A stretch of DNA of 35,411 nt from Pseudomonadota bacterium (GTDB taxonomy: Bacteria; Pseudomonadota; Gammaproteobacteria; Burkholderiales; UBA9220). The stretch covers positions 1 through 35,411 of the forward strand of contig JAJZVC010000030.1 in the NCBI GenBank assembly GCA_021845865.1, given 5' to 3'. Below the pieces are notes generated by a model that saw only the letters and a program-made list of their open reading frames with translations, had not been told where the DNA came from and searched no databases. Shown here one piece after another: positions 7,255 through 17,479 of the stretch. Positions within the stretch are counted from its first letter, which is position 1; each line of letters begins with the position of its first letter. The position numbers were made by a program, and so were the translations under genes.

Positions 7255-10200
7255 GGCGGACTGTTCCCAGGCTCGGTGGACGGATACTGAAGGGGGAGGG
7301 CGATGCGGAATTCCGTCCCCTCGGCGGTATTGGCGAAACTGATGCGGCCGCCCATGTGCTGTTCCAGGATGGTCTTCACCATGTACAGGCCGATGCCGGT
7401 GCCGCTGGCCTTGGTGGTGAAGTAGGGGTCGAAAATCTTTTCCTGGACGTCCGGCGGAATTCCGCCGGCGTTGTCCTCAACGGTAACGACGGCTTCCTCG
7501 GGGGTGGCGCTGACGCGGATGGCGATGCGGCCGTAGAGGCTGTTTTTTTCCAGCAGGGCATCCTTGGCGTTGCTGATCAGGTTGAGGATGATCTGGGCGA
7601 ATTCGTTGGGATGGCCCAGGACGATGATTTCCTCCGGCCCGTCCAGGGTGGCGGCGATGTTGTGGTTGCGGAAACCGGCCTCCATCAGGCTCAGGGCCTC
7701 GCGGATGGACTGCACCAGGTTGTAGTGGTTGACGGCGCGGCTGGGGCGGAAGAAGTTGCGGAAATCGTCGATGGTGGTGGACATCTGCTGGATCATGGCC
7801 CGGGCCTTGGTGGCATAGGCCTGCATGGCCTGAGCGTCCAGGGCGCCCTCCTGGTAATCCAGCAGCATGTTCTGCACCACCAGGCCGAGGGCGTTGAGGG
7901 GCTGGCGCCACTGGTGGGCGATGTTGCCGATCATCTCCCCCATGGCGGCCTGGCGGCTTTGCTGGATGAGCAGGCGCTCCTGCTCCAGGCTCCTGGCCGT
8001 CTGTTCCCCGACGCGCTGTTCGAGGGTTTCGTTGAGCTGGCGCAGCTCGTCCTCGGCGTGCTTGAGGCGGTCGATGTCGAGGAGAATCCAGATATGGCCC
8101 TTCTCCGGCGCGGCGGGGTCGAGGAAGGAGCCGCGCAAATGGCACCAGAAGGCGCTGCCGCCGCGGCGTTTCAGCCTCAGCTCGTGTTCGCGGATATTGC
8201 CGTCGAGGAGGGAGAAGGGAGAGTCGCTCGGGGGTATGTCGCCGGCGGGGGTGAAGAGCCGGGACGGCTGCGCCTGAATTTCCTCGAGAGAGTAGCCGAA
8301 CATGGCCAGGAGGGGGCGGTTGACCCACACGAAGCGGCGCTCCCGAACCAGGGTGATACCCACCTGGGCGTTGTCGAGGACGGTCTGCAGCTCGTTCAGG
8401 GTATCGTGGAGCTGCTCCCTGATCCGTTTGGCTTCGGTGATGTCGCTGTAGGAGCCGAGAACGCCGATGACTTCGCCGTCCGCGTCGCGGATGGGCAGCT
8501 TGTTGGTCAGGACATGGCGCTGCCCCTGGCCGGTAACCTCGGTGAGCTCCTCGTAGTCCAACTTGGCGGTTTCGCTGGCCATCACGGCCTGATCGTCGGC
8601 GCGGTAGGCGTCGGCCAGCTCGGCGGGATAAAAATCGAAATCGTTTTTGCCTTCCAGAACAGAACCGTCGCGCAGACCGAGGTCCTCCAGGAAAGCCCGG
8701 TTGCCGCCCTGGTAGACCGAATCGCGGTCTTTCCAGAAGATGCGCTGGGGCACGTGGTCCAGCACCAGCTGCAGCATTTGCTGGGTGTCGAAGAGGCGGG
8801 CGACGGCGAGCTTCTGCTCGGTGATGTCGCGCACGCTGGAACGGTGGCCGAGATGGCGTCCCGCCGAATCGTAGATGTTCTGCCACGCCACCGCGCCCCA
8901 GCGCACCGCGCCGTCCTTGCGGATGAAGCGGAACTCCAGCGGGATGTTCTCGTGCTGGCCGGTCACGGTGCGGCGGAAGTGTTCCATGACGATTGCCATG
9001 TCCTCCGGGTGTATCAATTCCAGAGGATAGTTGGCCATGGCGTAGCATTCCTCCGGCGTGTAGCCGGTGAAGCGCTCCACCGCGGGGTTGACCCAGCGCA
9101 GCCGGCCCTGGGGGTCGACCCAGTTTTCCCAGTTGTAGGTGTAGTTGGCGATGGCGCGGAAGCGCTCCTCGCTTTCGTGGAGGGATTTTTCCGCCACCAG
9201 CCGCTGGCGCTGCTGGTCGAGGGTGGTCAGGGCGAAAGAGAGGTTGGCGGCGACTTCGTTCAGCAAGGCGGACTGGCGGTCGTCGAAAAAATCCGCTTCG
9301 CCGGCATACGCGGAGAGGATGCCGATGATTTCTCCATCGCGGCGCAGGGGAAAGGACGCCGAGGCGCGGATGCCGGCTTTTTGGGCCTTTTCGTGCCAGG
9401 GGGCGGCATGGGGGTCGGTGGAAAGGTCGTTGCAGAGATAGGGCCGTCCTTCCCGGATCGCCGCGCAGGTAGGCTCTTGGGCGTCTGGGGAGGACGGTTC
9501 GAGGCGGATGTGCAGGTGCTTGACGTACGTCCGCGCCGCCCCCCAGGAGGCGGCCGGCTTGACGAAATTGTTTGCCTTGTCCGCCAGGCCTATCCAGGAG
9601 CCTTTGAAATGCGTGGTTTCGACCAGGGTTTGCGTGACGTCGCGAAACAGGGTGGCTTCGTCGAGGCAGTGGACGATGATCTGGTTGATCCGGCTGAGGG
9701 TGGCGTGGTGGCGCGACAGGACCACGAGGTTTTGCTCCAGCTCCTTGCGCCGGGTAATGTCGCGCAGGGCGGCGACGTGGGCGGGCGCGCCATGAAAGGC
9801 TATCGTCTTGGCGAAGATTTCCGCCGTGAATTCGGAGCCGTCCTTGCGCCGGCACCTGACCTCGTAGGGGGTGCCGCGTTTTTGCCTGAGGGCGGCGCGC
9901 ACCCGGTTTTGATCTTTCGGGGCGATCAGGTCCAGCAGGGGCATCCGCGCCAGTTCCTCCTCGGCATGGCCGAACAGGTTCGCCAGGGCCGGGTTGGCGT
10001 CGAGGATGCGCTTGCCGTCGTGAACCAGAATGCCTTCCTCGGAGACGTCCGCGAGGCGGTGGAAGCGTTCCTCGCTTTCCTTCAGGGCGAGTTCCGCCTG
10101 CTTGCGCTCGGTGATGTCGATCATCAGGCCGCGGATCCGGCGCGGCGCGCCATCGTCGCCGAGGATGATCCGAACGGGGTCGTCGAACCACATTTCACGG

Positions 10201-11645
10201 CCGTTCTTGGCGATCATGCGGTATTCGAAGCGGTGGTCCCGGCCAGCCAGGGTGGCGGTCATGCAGAAATTCACCGCCCAGGCCCGGTCATCGGGATGCA
10301 GGTGGTCGGCCCAGAAATTGTCGCGGCGCCATTCTTCCAGGGGATAGCCCAGGATGGCCTCCGCCTGGGGCGAAACGTAGGTGAAGCGGAAGGTGGCGGG
10401 GTCGGCCTCGTAGGCGATGAGCTGGGCGTCTTCCACCAGGGAGCGGAATTTCTCCTCGCTTTCCCGCAGGGAGGCCTCGATCCGTTTCTGCTCGCTGATG
10501 TCGTCCTCGACGGCGATGAAATGGGTGATCTGGTTCTTCTCGTCCATCAGGGGGGAGAGGGTGGCCACTTGCCAGACCAGGGAGCCGTCCTTGCGCCGGT
10601 TGAGGAATTCGCCGTGCCAGCAGTTGCCGGACCAAAGCGCCTTCCACATGGCGCGGTAGGTTTCTTCCGCCGTGTGGCCGGACTTGAGCAGGCTGGGGTC
10701 GCGGCCAAGGACCTCCTCGGCGGAATAGCCGTACACGGCGCTGAACTGCGGGCTGACGTAGGTGATGGCGCCGCGGGTGTCGGTGATGAGGATGGTGTTG
10801 GGGCTTTGCTCCACCGCCTGCTTGAACTGCCGCAGGCTGTGTTCCGCCTCCTTCTTCGCGGTGATGTCCTGGTAACTGATGAGCAGCCCCTTGGCGCGGC
10901 CCTCGGCATCGAAGAGGGGCACCTTGGTGAGGTCGAGCCAGGCGCTTTGGCCGTTGGCGGCGGTGGGAACGGTTTCGTGCACATGGGGGACGCCGCTGCG
11001 GAGGATCGCCATGTCCTGGTGGTGCAGCAGGTTGGCGACAGCCGCGTCCGGATGCAGGTCGAAGTCCGTCTTGCCGATGATTTCCCCCGGGCGGGCCAAG
11101 CCCAGGGCGGCGGCGCCCGCCCGGTTGCAGCCCTGGAATACCCCGTTTTCGTCCTTCCAGAACAGATGCTGCGGAAGCTGGTCCAGCAGTTCCTGGGCAA
11201 TGGGGTCCCCGATGCGGAGGGGGGGGGCGGCATCCGCTGGCGGGGCGTCATGCCGCCGCAGGGCGGTAATGTCCTGCCAGTAGCCGGCGAGAAAGGCGTC
11301 CTCTTCAATCTGGGGGCGGCGGTCCGGTTCGTCGCGAATCCAGCGGTAGTTGCCCTGCCCGTCCCGCAGCCGGTATTCCGTGGCGGCGCGGCCAATATTG
11401 TCCATGAGGGAGGGCGCGCCCAGCAGGCGCACGCGGTCGCCGGGATGGAGGCAGGCGGCCCAAAAGGCCTCATTTTCCTCGAAGGATTCCCTGGCATGGC
11501 CGAGAAGAGCGAGCACGCTCGGGCTGAGGTAAGCGAAGGGAAGCCCCTCTTCCTTGCGGCGCAGGTAGAACGCCAGGGGGGCGCCGGCGAAGCAGGCGTC
11601 CAGGGTTTTCCGCGAGGGGCGTTGATATCCGTTCTTTTTTTGCAT
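7236..11645 (-). CDS. Large cytosolic multi-PAS/GAF sensor histidine kinase
   Basis: From ATG at 11645 (MQKKNGYQRPSRKTL) the protein has 1469 residues. I see eight PAS units at about 20-132, 150-265, 270-388, 395-515, 520-637, 822-945, 953-1073 and 1080-1195, each ending near a DITxxK-like PAC motif, and one GAF domain at about 640-812. A short coiled coil leads to HisKA with GNIAHQWRQPLNAL (H1244) and a HATPase_c domain with NLISNAKDAL, DNAGGIP and GTGIGLYM. PAS units 2 and 7 share FWKD and a G-K-x-D-F-D pattern and look like internal duplicates. No membrane segment is visible, so sensing is cytosolic. A TTG at 11711 could extend it by 22 residues that do not look like family sequence. It overlaps the SpoIIE regulator by 19 bp. 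Confidence 0.92.
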   Translation of the reverse strand: MQKKNGYQRPSRKTLDACFAGAPLAFYLRRKEEGLPFAYLSPSVLALLGHARESFEENEAFWAACLHPGDRVRLLGAPSLMDNIGRAATEYRLRDGQGNYRWIRDEPDRRPQIEEDAFLAGYWQDITALRRHDAPPADAAPPLRIGDPIAQELLDQLPQHLFWKDENGVFQGCNRAGAAALGLARPGEIIGKTDFDLHPDAAVANLLHHQDMAILRSGVPHVHETVPTAANGQSAWLDLTKVPLFDAEGRAKGLLISYQDITAKKEAEHSLRQFKQAVEQSPNTILITDTRGAITYVSPQFSAVYGYSAEEVLGRDPSLLKSGHTAEETYRAMWKALWSGNCWHGEFLNRRKDGSLVWQVATLSPLMDEKNQITHFIAVEDDISEQKRIEASLRESEEKFRSLVEDAQLIAYEADPATFRFTYVSPQAEAILGYPLEEWRRDNFWADHLHPDDRAWAVNFCMTATLAGRDHRFEYRMIAKNGREMWFDDPVRIILGDDGAPRRIRGLMIDITERKQAELALKESEERFHRLADVSEEGILVHDGKRILDANPALANLFGHAEEELARMPLLDLIAPKDQNRVRAALRQKRGTPYEVRCRRKDGSEFTAEIFAKTIAFHGAPAHVAALRDITRRKELEQNLVVLSRHHATLSRINQIIVHCLDEATLFRDVTQTLVETTHFKGSWIGLADKANNFVKPAASWGAARTYVKHLHIRLEPSSPDAQEPTCAAIREGRPYLCNDLSTDPHAAPWHEKAQKAGIRASASFPLRRDGEIIGILSAYAGEADFFDDRQSALLNEVAANLSFALTTLDQQRQRLVAEKSLHESEERFRAIANYTYNWENWVDPQGRLRWVNPAVERFTGYTPEECYAMANYPLELIHPEDMAIVMEHFRRTVTGQHENIPLEFRFIRKDGAVRWGAVAWQNIYDSAGRHLGHRSSVRDITEQKLAVARLFDTQQMLQLVLDHVPQRIFWKDRDSVYQGGNRAFLEDLGLRDGSVLEGKNDFDFYPAELADAYRADDQAVMASETAKLDYEELTEVTGQGQRHVLTNKLPIRDADGEVIGVLGSYSDITEAKRIREQLHDTLNELQTVLDNAQVGITLVRERRFVWVNRPLLAMFGYSLEEIQAQPSRLFTPAGDIPPSDSPFSLLDGNIREHELRLKRRGGSAFWCHLRGSFLDPAAPEKGHIWILLDIDRLKHAEDELRQLNETLEQRVGEQTARSLEQERLLIQQSRQAAMGEMIGNIAHQWRQPLNALGLVVQNMLLDYQEGALDAQAMQAYATKARAMIQQMSTTIDDFRNFFRPSRAVNHYNLVQSIREALSLMEAGFRNHNIAATLDGPEEIIVLGHPNEFAQIILNLISNAKDALLEKNSLYGRIAIRVSATPEEAVVTVEDNAGGIPPDVQEKIFDPYFTTKASGTGIGLYMVKTILEQHMGGRISFANTAEGTEFRIALPLQYPSTEPGNSPPCPTNT

Positions 11646-11747
11646 GCCGACCGATCTGCACTCGACAAGGGGGAAAAAGACTGCGAGCCCCGCCGAGGAG
11701 CCCGCCCTCAATCTTTATAGATGGGCGCGGCGGTTTGCGCCAGGGAA

Positions 11748-13107
11748 TCAAACCAGGGGCGGGAAACGGATTTCCACCAGCAGGCCCTGGCCCGAGGAGG
11801 CTGTTTTCAGGTCCAGTTCGGCATCGTGGCTCTGGGCGATTTCCTTGACGATGGCGAGCCCCAGGCCGCAGCCGTCGTCGGCGCCCTCGCCGAGGCGGTA
11901 GAAGCGTTCCAGGACGTTGGCCCGCTCTTCCTCGGGGATGCCGGGGCCATTGTCCTCCACTTGGAGCACGGACAGCTTGCCGCGGACGAAGGTGTGAACG
12001 GTGACCTGGCTGCCGCGAGGGGTGTAGAGGAGCGCGTTGTCCAGCAGGTTGGCCAGCAGCTCCCGCAGCAGGAGCGCGTCGCCGAGGACGGGAGCATCCT
12101 GCAATTCGAAGCCGAGGTCGATGTCGCGCTTGATGGCGCGGTTGACCCATTCCTCCGCCAGCGCCCTGGCCTCGTCCGCCAGGTTGAGGGGACGATGGGT
12201 GTCTGGGCGCAATCCGCTGGGCTCGGCCTTGGCCAGGGCCAGCAGCTGCTGGGTGAGGTGGGAGGCGCGGACGGCGGCGGTGTGCAGTTGTTCCAGGGTG
12301 TGGCGCAGTTCCGGCGGGGCGGGCTGCTGCAAGGCCAATTCCGCCTGGGATTGCAGGCCCGCGAGGGGGGTGCGCAACTGGTGGGCGGCATTGGCGATGA
12401 AGCGCTTCTGGGCATTCATCGCCTGCCGCAGGTGTTCCAGCAGGTTATTGAGGGCATGCACCACGGGGCGCACTTCGGTGGGGGTTTCCTCTTCCGGCAG
12501 GGCGTAGAGCCGCTGGTGGGAGCGGTGGGCGATTTCCTCGCGCAGACGCTCCAAGGGGGCCAGGCCACGCGCCACGCCCAGCCAGACCAGCCCCACCGCG
12601 GCCAGGGCCAGGAGGATTTCGGGGATCACCATGCCGAGCAGTATCTCGCGCATCATGTTGTTGCGCTTCACCAGGGTTTCCGCCACCTCCACCAGGATGG
12701 TCCCCTGGACGGTGGAGAGACGGACGGCGGCGACCCGAATCGGCATGCCCTGGTAATCGCTGTCGAAGGTGAGGCGGCCTTCCTTCTCCTTCAGGTTTTC
12801 CGGCGGCAGCGGCAGGCCCCGGTGGCCGGCGATGTATTCCCCCACGGGGCCGAGGACCAGGTAATAGACCCGGTCGTACTTGTCGGTGAGCAGGATGCGC
12901 TGGGCGTCGGGGGGCAGGCTGAGGGTGAGGATGCCCCGGTCGATGACGATCTGGTTGGCCAGCGCCAGGGTGGAGTTCTGCAGGGCCCGGTCGTAGGCGG
13001 TGTCGGCGGCGTCAAGGGCGATGAAGTGGGCGGTGAGGGCGCCGCCCAGCAGCATCACCAGCAGGGTGGGGGCCAGCCAGGAGAGCAGCAGCCGGCGCAG
13101 GCTGCGC

Positions 13108-13118
<11 letters not shown>
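11748..13118 (-). CDS. Sensor histidine kinase, TctE/QseC-like
   Basis: This 456-residue inner-membrane kinase has TM1 (about 10-32), a periplasmic sensor of the 2CSK_N/TctE type (about 33-160), TM2 (about 163-185), a HAMP-like linker, HisKA with AAHQLRTPLAGLQ (H246), and HATPase_c with NLLDNALLYTP, DNGPGIP and GCGLGLAIV. The sensor segment and AAHQLRTPLAG signature are those of kinases paired with TctD-like regulators, which often sense organic acids such as tricarboxylates. No Tct transporter is nearby, so the ligand is unknown. Its start overlaps the regulator gene by 11 bp, a normal coupled two-component arrangement with the regulator first. Confidence 0.92.
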
Positions 13119-13782
<664 letters not shown>

Positions 13783-14026
13783 GTCAGCGTGTCGTAAGTT
13801 TTGGTGTCTAGAATGTTCGGCCTTTTAAGGCGAGCGGTTCGTTTCCCATGGTTGAAGTTCCCCGCGCCGCCTTGGCTTGCGCGACAACTATAGCGGCATT
13901 TTCACGCCTTTGCGAGCCGACTTTCCGCCGATACTCCCAGCCTTTTCTGCGCCAGGTGGCGTGGTGGAGGGGGCGGTGGGCCGCCTTGGGTTCCATGCGG
14001 ATGAAGGCCCTGAGGGCGGAATGGGC

Positions 14027-14032
14027 TAGAAT
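14027..14032 (+). promoter_or_regulatory. Possible -10 element in the 293-bp divergent region 13783-14075
   Basis: TAGAAT at 14027-14032 could be the -10 of the permease-kimA-kdpDE transcript, 43 bp before the permease ATG; no convincing -35 is visible. The rest of 13783-14075 contains no gene I can support. The intergenic stretch also has to carry the promoter of the divergent regulator gene. I see no KdpE-like TTTACAC repeat here. Confidence 0.25.
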
Positions 14033-14075
14033 CAGCATTTTCGCTAATACAAAAAATTCTGGGAGGATGCGACCC

Positions 14076-15482
14076 ATGGGGATGTTCCGCACCAAGACCA
14101 CTGCCCCCGATGAACTGCACGAGACGGGCCTCAAGCGTTGCCTGTCGGCCTTCGACCTGACCTTGCTGGGCATCGGCGCCATCATCGGCACCGGCATTTT
14201 CGTCCTCACCGGCATCGCCGCCGCTACCCAGTCCGGGCCGGCGGTGGTCCTGTCCTTCGTGGTGGCGGGCTTCGCCTGCGCTTTCGCCGCCCTGGCCTAC
14301 GCCGAGCTGGCCTCCGCCGTGGGCGGGTGCGGCAGCGCCTACGGCTACAGCTACGTGGCCTTCGGCGAAATCGTCGCCTGGATCATCGGCTGGGACCTGA
14401 TCCTCGAATACGCCGTCTCGGTGGCGGCGGTGGCCAACGGCTGGGCGGGCTACTTCGACAACGCCATGAAGGCCATGGGCTTCGAGTTGCCGGACTTGCT
14501 GACCAAGGCGCCGGAGGCGGGGGGGCTGATCAACTTGCCCGCCGCCGCCATCATCCTGGTGCTGATGGGGCTCCTCATCCTCGGCGTGCGGGAATCGGCC
14601 CGCACCAACACCGCCATGGTTTTTGTCAAATTGCTGACCATCGCGGTTTTCGTCGGCGTGGCGATGTTCAACGTCAACCCCGAACACTGGCAGCCCTTCA
14701 TGCCCTTCGGCTGGTTCGACCATGCCCCGGACGGCAAGCCGGTGGGGGTACTGGCGGGGGCGTCCATCGTGTTCTTCGCCTACGTGGGCTTCGACGCCGT
14801 CTCCACCGCCACCGAGGAGGCCAGGAATCCCCAGCGGGACGTGCCCATCGGCATCATCGCCTCCCTCGTGTTCTGCACCCTCGTCTACATCCTGGTGTCC
14901 GGACTGCTTACCGGCATCGTGCCCTACACCGAGCTCAACGTGGCGTCCCCGGTGGCCCACGCCCTGCAGCTGCTGGGCTACAACTGGGCTTCCGCCCTGG
15001 TGGCGACGGGGGTCATCGCCGGGCTGACCACGGTGATGCTGGTGCTTTACTACGGCCTGACCCGCATCATTTTCGCCATGTCCCGGGACGGGCTGCTGTC
15101 GCCCCTGTTTTCCAAGGTCAGCCCCAAGACCCATACCCCCGTGCGGGTGATCGTGGTGTGCGGCGTGCTGATGTCCCTGCTGGCGGGTCTGATTCCCCTC
15201 GGCGAATTGGCGGAGCTGGTGAACATCGGCACCCTGGCGGCCTTCGTCCTGGTGTGCTTCGGCGTGGTGGTGCTGCGCATTCGCCAGCCCCATCTGCACC
15301 GTCCGTTCAAGAATCCCCTCAATCCGGTGTTTCCGATTCTCGGCATGCTGTCCTGCGGCGCGCTGATGGCCTTCCTGCCGGCCATCACTTGGCTGCGTTT
15401 CGTGGTCTGGCTGCTGATCGGGATCATCATCTACTTCGCTTACTCCTACCGCCACAGCAAGCTGGCGGGGAAAGCCGCCTGA
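14076..15482 (+). CDS. APC-superfamily amino-acid permease (YfnA/CAT type)
   Basis: From ATG at 14076 (MGMFRTKTTAP), with GGGAGGA at 14061-14067 as ribosome site, the product is 468 residues with about 12 transmembrane helices. Family motifs include the first broken helix LLGIGAIIGTGIFVLTG, GPAVVLSF, YAELASAVGGCGSAYGYSY, FFAYVGFDAVSTATEEARNP and RIIFAMSRDGLLSP. These are the hallmarks of the cationic amino-acid transporter/YfnA branch of APC permeases, usually proton-coupled uptake of amino acids. Substrate cannot be read from sequence. It is 29 bp ahead of the KimA-like gene and likely co-transcribed with it, linking amino-acid and potassium uptake. Confidence 0.9.
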   Translation: MGMFRTKTTAPDELHETGLKRCLSAFDLTLLGIGAIIGTGIFVLTGIAAATQSGPAVVLSFVVAGFACAFAALAYAELASAVGGCGSAYGYSYVAFGEIVAWIIGWDLILEYAVSVAAVANGWAGYFDNAMKAMGFELPDLLTKAPEAGGLINLPAAAIILVLMGLLILGVRESARTNTAMVFVKLLTIAVFVGVAMFNVNPEHWQPFMPFGWFDHAPDGKPVGVLAGASIVFFAYVGFDAVSTATEEARNPQRDVPIGIIASLVFCTLVYILVSGLLTGIVPYTELNVASPVAHALQLLGYNWASALVATGVIAGLTTVMLVLYYGLTRIIFAMSRDGLLSPLFSKVSPKTHTPVRVIVVCGVLMSLLAGLIPLGELAELVNIGTLAAFVLVCFGVVVLRIRQPHLHRPFKNPLNPVFPILGMLSCGALMAFLPAITWLRFVVWLLIGIIIYFAYSYRHSKLAGKAA

Positions 15483-15511
15483 GTGGGGGTTGAACGCCCC
15501 AAGGAGCGCCC

Positions 15512-17461
15512 ATGGCATTTGTAGCTAACTTCCGTCAGATTCTGCTGGGCAAGCCCCGGGACCCCCTCAGTCCCGACACCCGCCATCACATTGCCATGGT
15601 GGCCTTCCTGGCTTGGGTGGGGCTGGGGGCGGACGGTTTGTCCTCCTCCTGCTACGGTCCGGAAGAGGCCTTCCTCGCCCTCGGCAGCCACAACCACCTG
15701 GGCCTGTACTTGGCCATCGCGACGGCGTTCACCGTGTTCGTCATCGCCCTGGCCTACAACCAGGTGATCGAGCTGTTCCCGTCCGGGGGAGGCGGTTATA
15801 AGGTGGCGACCCAGTTGCTGGGGCCCCATGCCGGCCTGGTCTCCGGCGCGGCGCTGATCGTGGATTACACCCTGACCATCGCCATTTCCGTGGCCAGCGG
15901 AACAGACGCTTTTTTCAGTCTCTTGCCCAAGCATTTTCTCGTTTACAAGCTGGAAACCGAGATTGCCCTGGTGGTGCTGCTGCTCTATCTCAACATGCGC
16001 GGCATGAAGGAATCAATCAAGGTGCTGCTGCCGGTGTTTCTCGGCTTCGCCTTCACCCATGCTTTTCTGATCGTTTACGGCATCCTGGCCCACGGGGAGC
16101 GCCTGCCCGGCATGGTGATGGATACCGTGACGGAGACGGTGAATTTCACCCAGCAGATGGGATGGGTGTTCGTCGCCGCCCTGTTCCTCAAGGCCTACTC
16201 CCTGGGGGGCGGCACCTATACCGGCATCGAGGCGGTGTCCAACAACGTCCAGACCCTGGCGGAACCGAGGGTGAAAACCGGCAAGTGGACCATGTTCTAC
16301 ATGGCCCTGTCCCTGTCCTTCACCGCCGGCGGCATCATTCTCCTCTATCTGCTGTGGGACGCGCGTCCCGTGGACGGGCAGACCCTCAACGCGGTGGTGT
16401 TCTCCAACATCATGCACGACTGGAACAATCGCCACAGCATGCTGGTGCTGACCCTGGCCTTCGAGGCGGGCTTGCTGCTGGTGGCCGCCAATACGGGCTT
16501 CCTCGGCGGGCCGTCGGTGCTGGCCAACATGGCGGTGGACAGCTGGATGCCCAACCGCTTCCGCCATTTGTCCAGCCGCCTGGTGACCCAGAACGGCATT
16601 CTGCTCTTCGGCCTGGCGGCGATGCTGATCCTGCTCTGGAGCCGGGGCGACGTTTCCCTCCTGGTGGTGCTGTACAGCATCAACGTGTTCCTGACGTTCT
16701 CCCTGGCCATGCTGGGACTATGCAAGCACTGGTGGCAGAACCGGAAGATCGAGACGCAGTGGTGGTGGCGCCTGCTGTTGTCCTCCTGGGGCCTGGCCAT
16801 TACCGCGGGCATCCTGGCCGTGACGGTGGTGGAGAAGTTCACCGAGGGCGGCTGGATGACCCTACTGATCACCAGCCTGGTGGTGGGCGTGTGCCTGGTG
16901 ATACGGCGCCATTACGACAACGTGTCGCGGCAGTTGAAGGCGGTGGACCAGCTTTTCGCCATGCCGACCACGGGCCAGATTCGGGCCGTGTCCCACCTCG
17001 ATCCGGCCCAGCCGACGGCGGTGTTCGTGGTGGGCCGCAGCCGTGGCGTGGGCATGCACGCCCTGTTGTGGGTGATGCGCCTCTTCCCCGGCCATTTCAA
17101 GAATTTCGTCTTCATCTCGGTGGGGGTGGTGGATGCCCGCAACTTCGGCGGCGACGGCTCCATCAAAACCATGCAGCACAGCGTGGACGAGACCCTGACC
17201 TACTTCCTCAACTACTGCCATCACCATGGCCTGGCGGCCACCTGCTTCTACGATTACGGCACCGACCCGGTGGAGAAGCTGCAGGAGGTTGCCGAGAAAG
17301 TCGCGGCGCAGTTTCCCAACTGCATCTTTTTCTCCAGCAAGCTGATTTTCGTCCACGACAACTGGCTTTCCCGGCTGCTGCACAACGACACCGCCCTGGC
17401 CCTGCAGCGCCGTCTGCACCTGATGGGGATGCAGATGGTGATTTTGCCGATGAAGCTGTAG
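15512..17461 (+). CDS. KimA-like potassium transporter (APC superfamily)
   Basis: The 649-residue product has a 12-helix APC core (about 20-470) and a cytosolic C-terminal domain (about 480-649), the architecture of B. subtilis KimA (607 residues), a high-affinity K+/H+ symporter. Matching positions recalled from KimA include LGADGLSSSCYGPEE, FPSGGGGYKVA, LIVDYTLTIAISVASGTDA, LNMRGMKES, TGIEAVSNNV, ANTGFLGGPSVLANMA and the C-terminal LLHNDTALALQRRLH. AAGGAG lies 6 bases before the ATG. Its gene precedes kdpD-like and kdpE genes, supporting a role in potassium uptake rather than amino-acid transport. KimA in Firmicutes is inhibited by c-di-AMP, a nucleotide not usual in proteobacteria, so the C-terminal domain here may read something else. 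Confidence 0.75.
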   Translation: MAFVANFRQILLGKPRDPLSPDTRHHIAMVAFLAWVGLGADGLSSSCYGPEEAFLALGSHNHLGLYLAIATAFTVFVIALAYNQVIELFPSGGGGYKVATQLLGPHAGLVSGAALIVDYTLTIAISVASGTDAFFSLLPKHFLVYKLETEIALVVLLLYLNMRGMKESIKVLLPVFLGFAFTHAFLIVYGILAHGERLPGMVMDTVTETVNFTQQMGWVFVAALFLKAYSLGGGTYTGIEAVSNNVQTLAEPRVKTGKWTMFYMALSLSFTAGGIILLYLLWDARPVDGQTLNAVVFSNIMHDWNNRHSMLVLTLAFEAGLLLVAANTGFLGGPSVLANMAVDSWMPNRFRHLSSRLVTQNGILLFGLAAMLILLWSRGDVSLLVVLYSINVFLTFSLAMLGLCKHWWQNRKIETQWWWRLLLSSWGLAITAGILAVTVVEKFTEGGWMTLLITSLVVGVCLVIRRHYDNVSRQLKAVDQLFAMPTTGQIRAVSHLDPAQPTAVFVVGRSRGVGMHALLWVMRLFPGHFKNFVFISVGVVDARNFGGDGSIKTMQHSVDETLTYFLNYCHHHGLAATCFYDYGTDPVEKLQEVAEKVAAQFPNCIFFSSKLIFVHDNWLSRLLHNDTALALQRRLHLMGMQMVILPMKL

Positions 17462-17479
17462 CGGGGAGAGGGAGCTTCC

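Noticed and set aside
7356..11720. A very long plus-strand open frame (about 1450 codons) opposite the multi-PAS kinase
   Set aside because: It mirrors the GC-rich codons of the minus-strand kinase and has low-complexity Gly/Val/Ala-rich translation with no domain motif; the kinase on the other strand has unmistakable domains.
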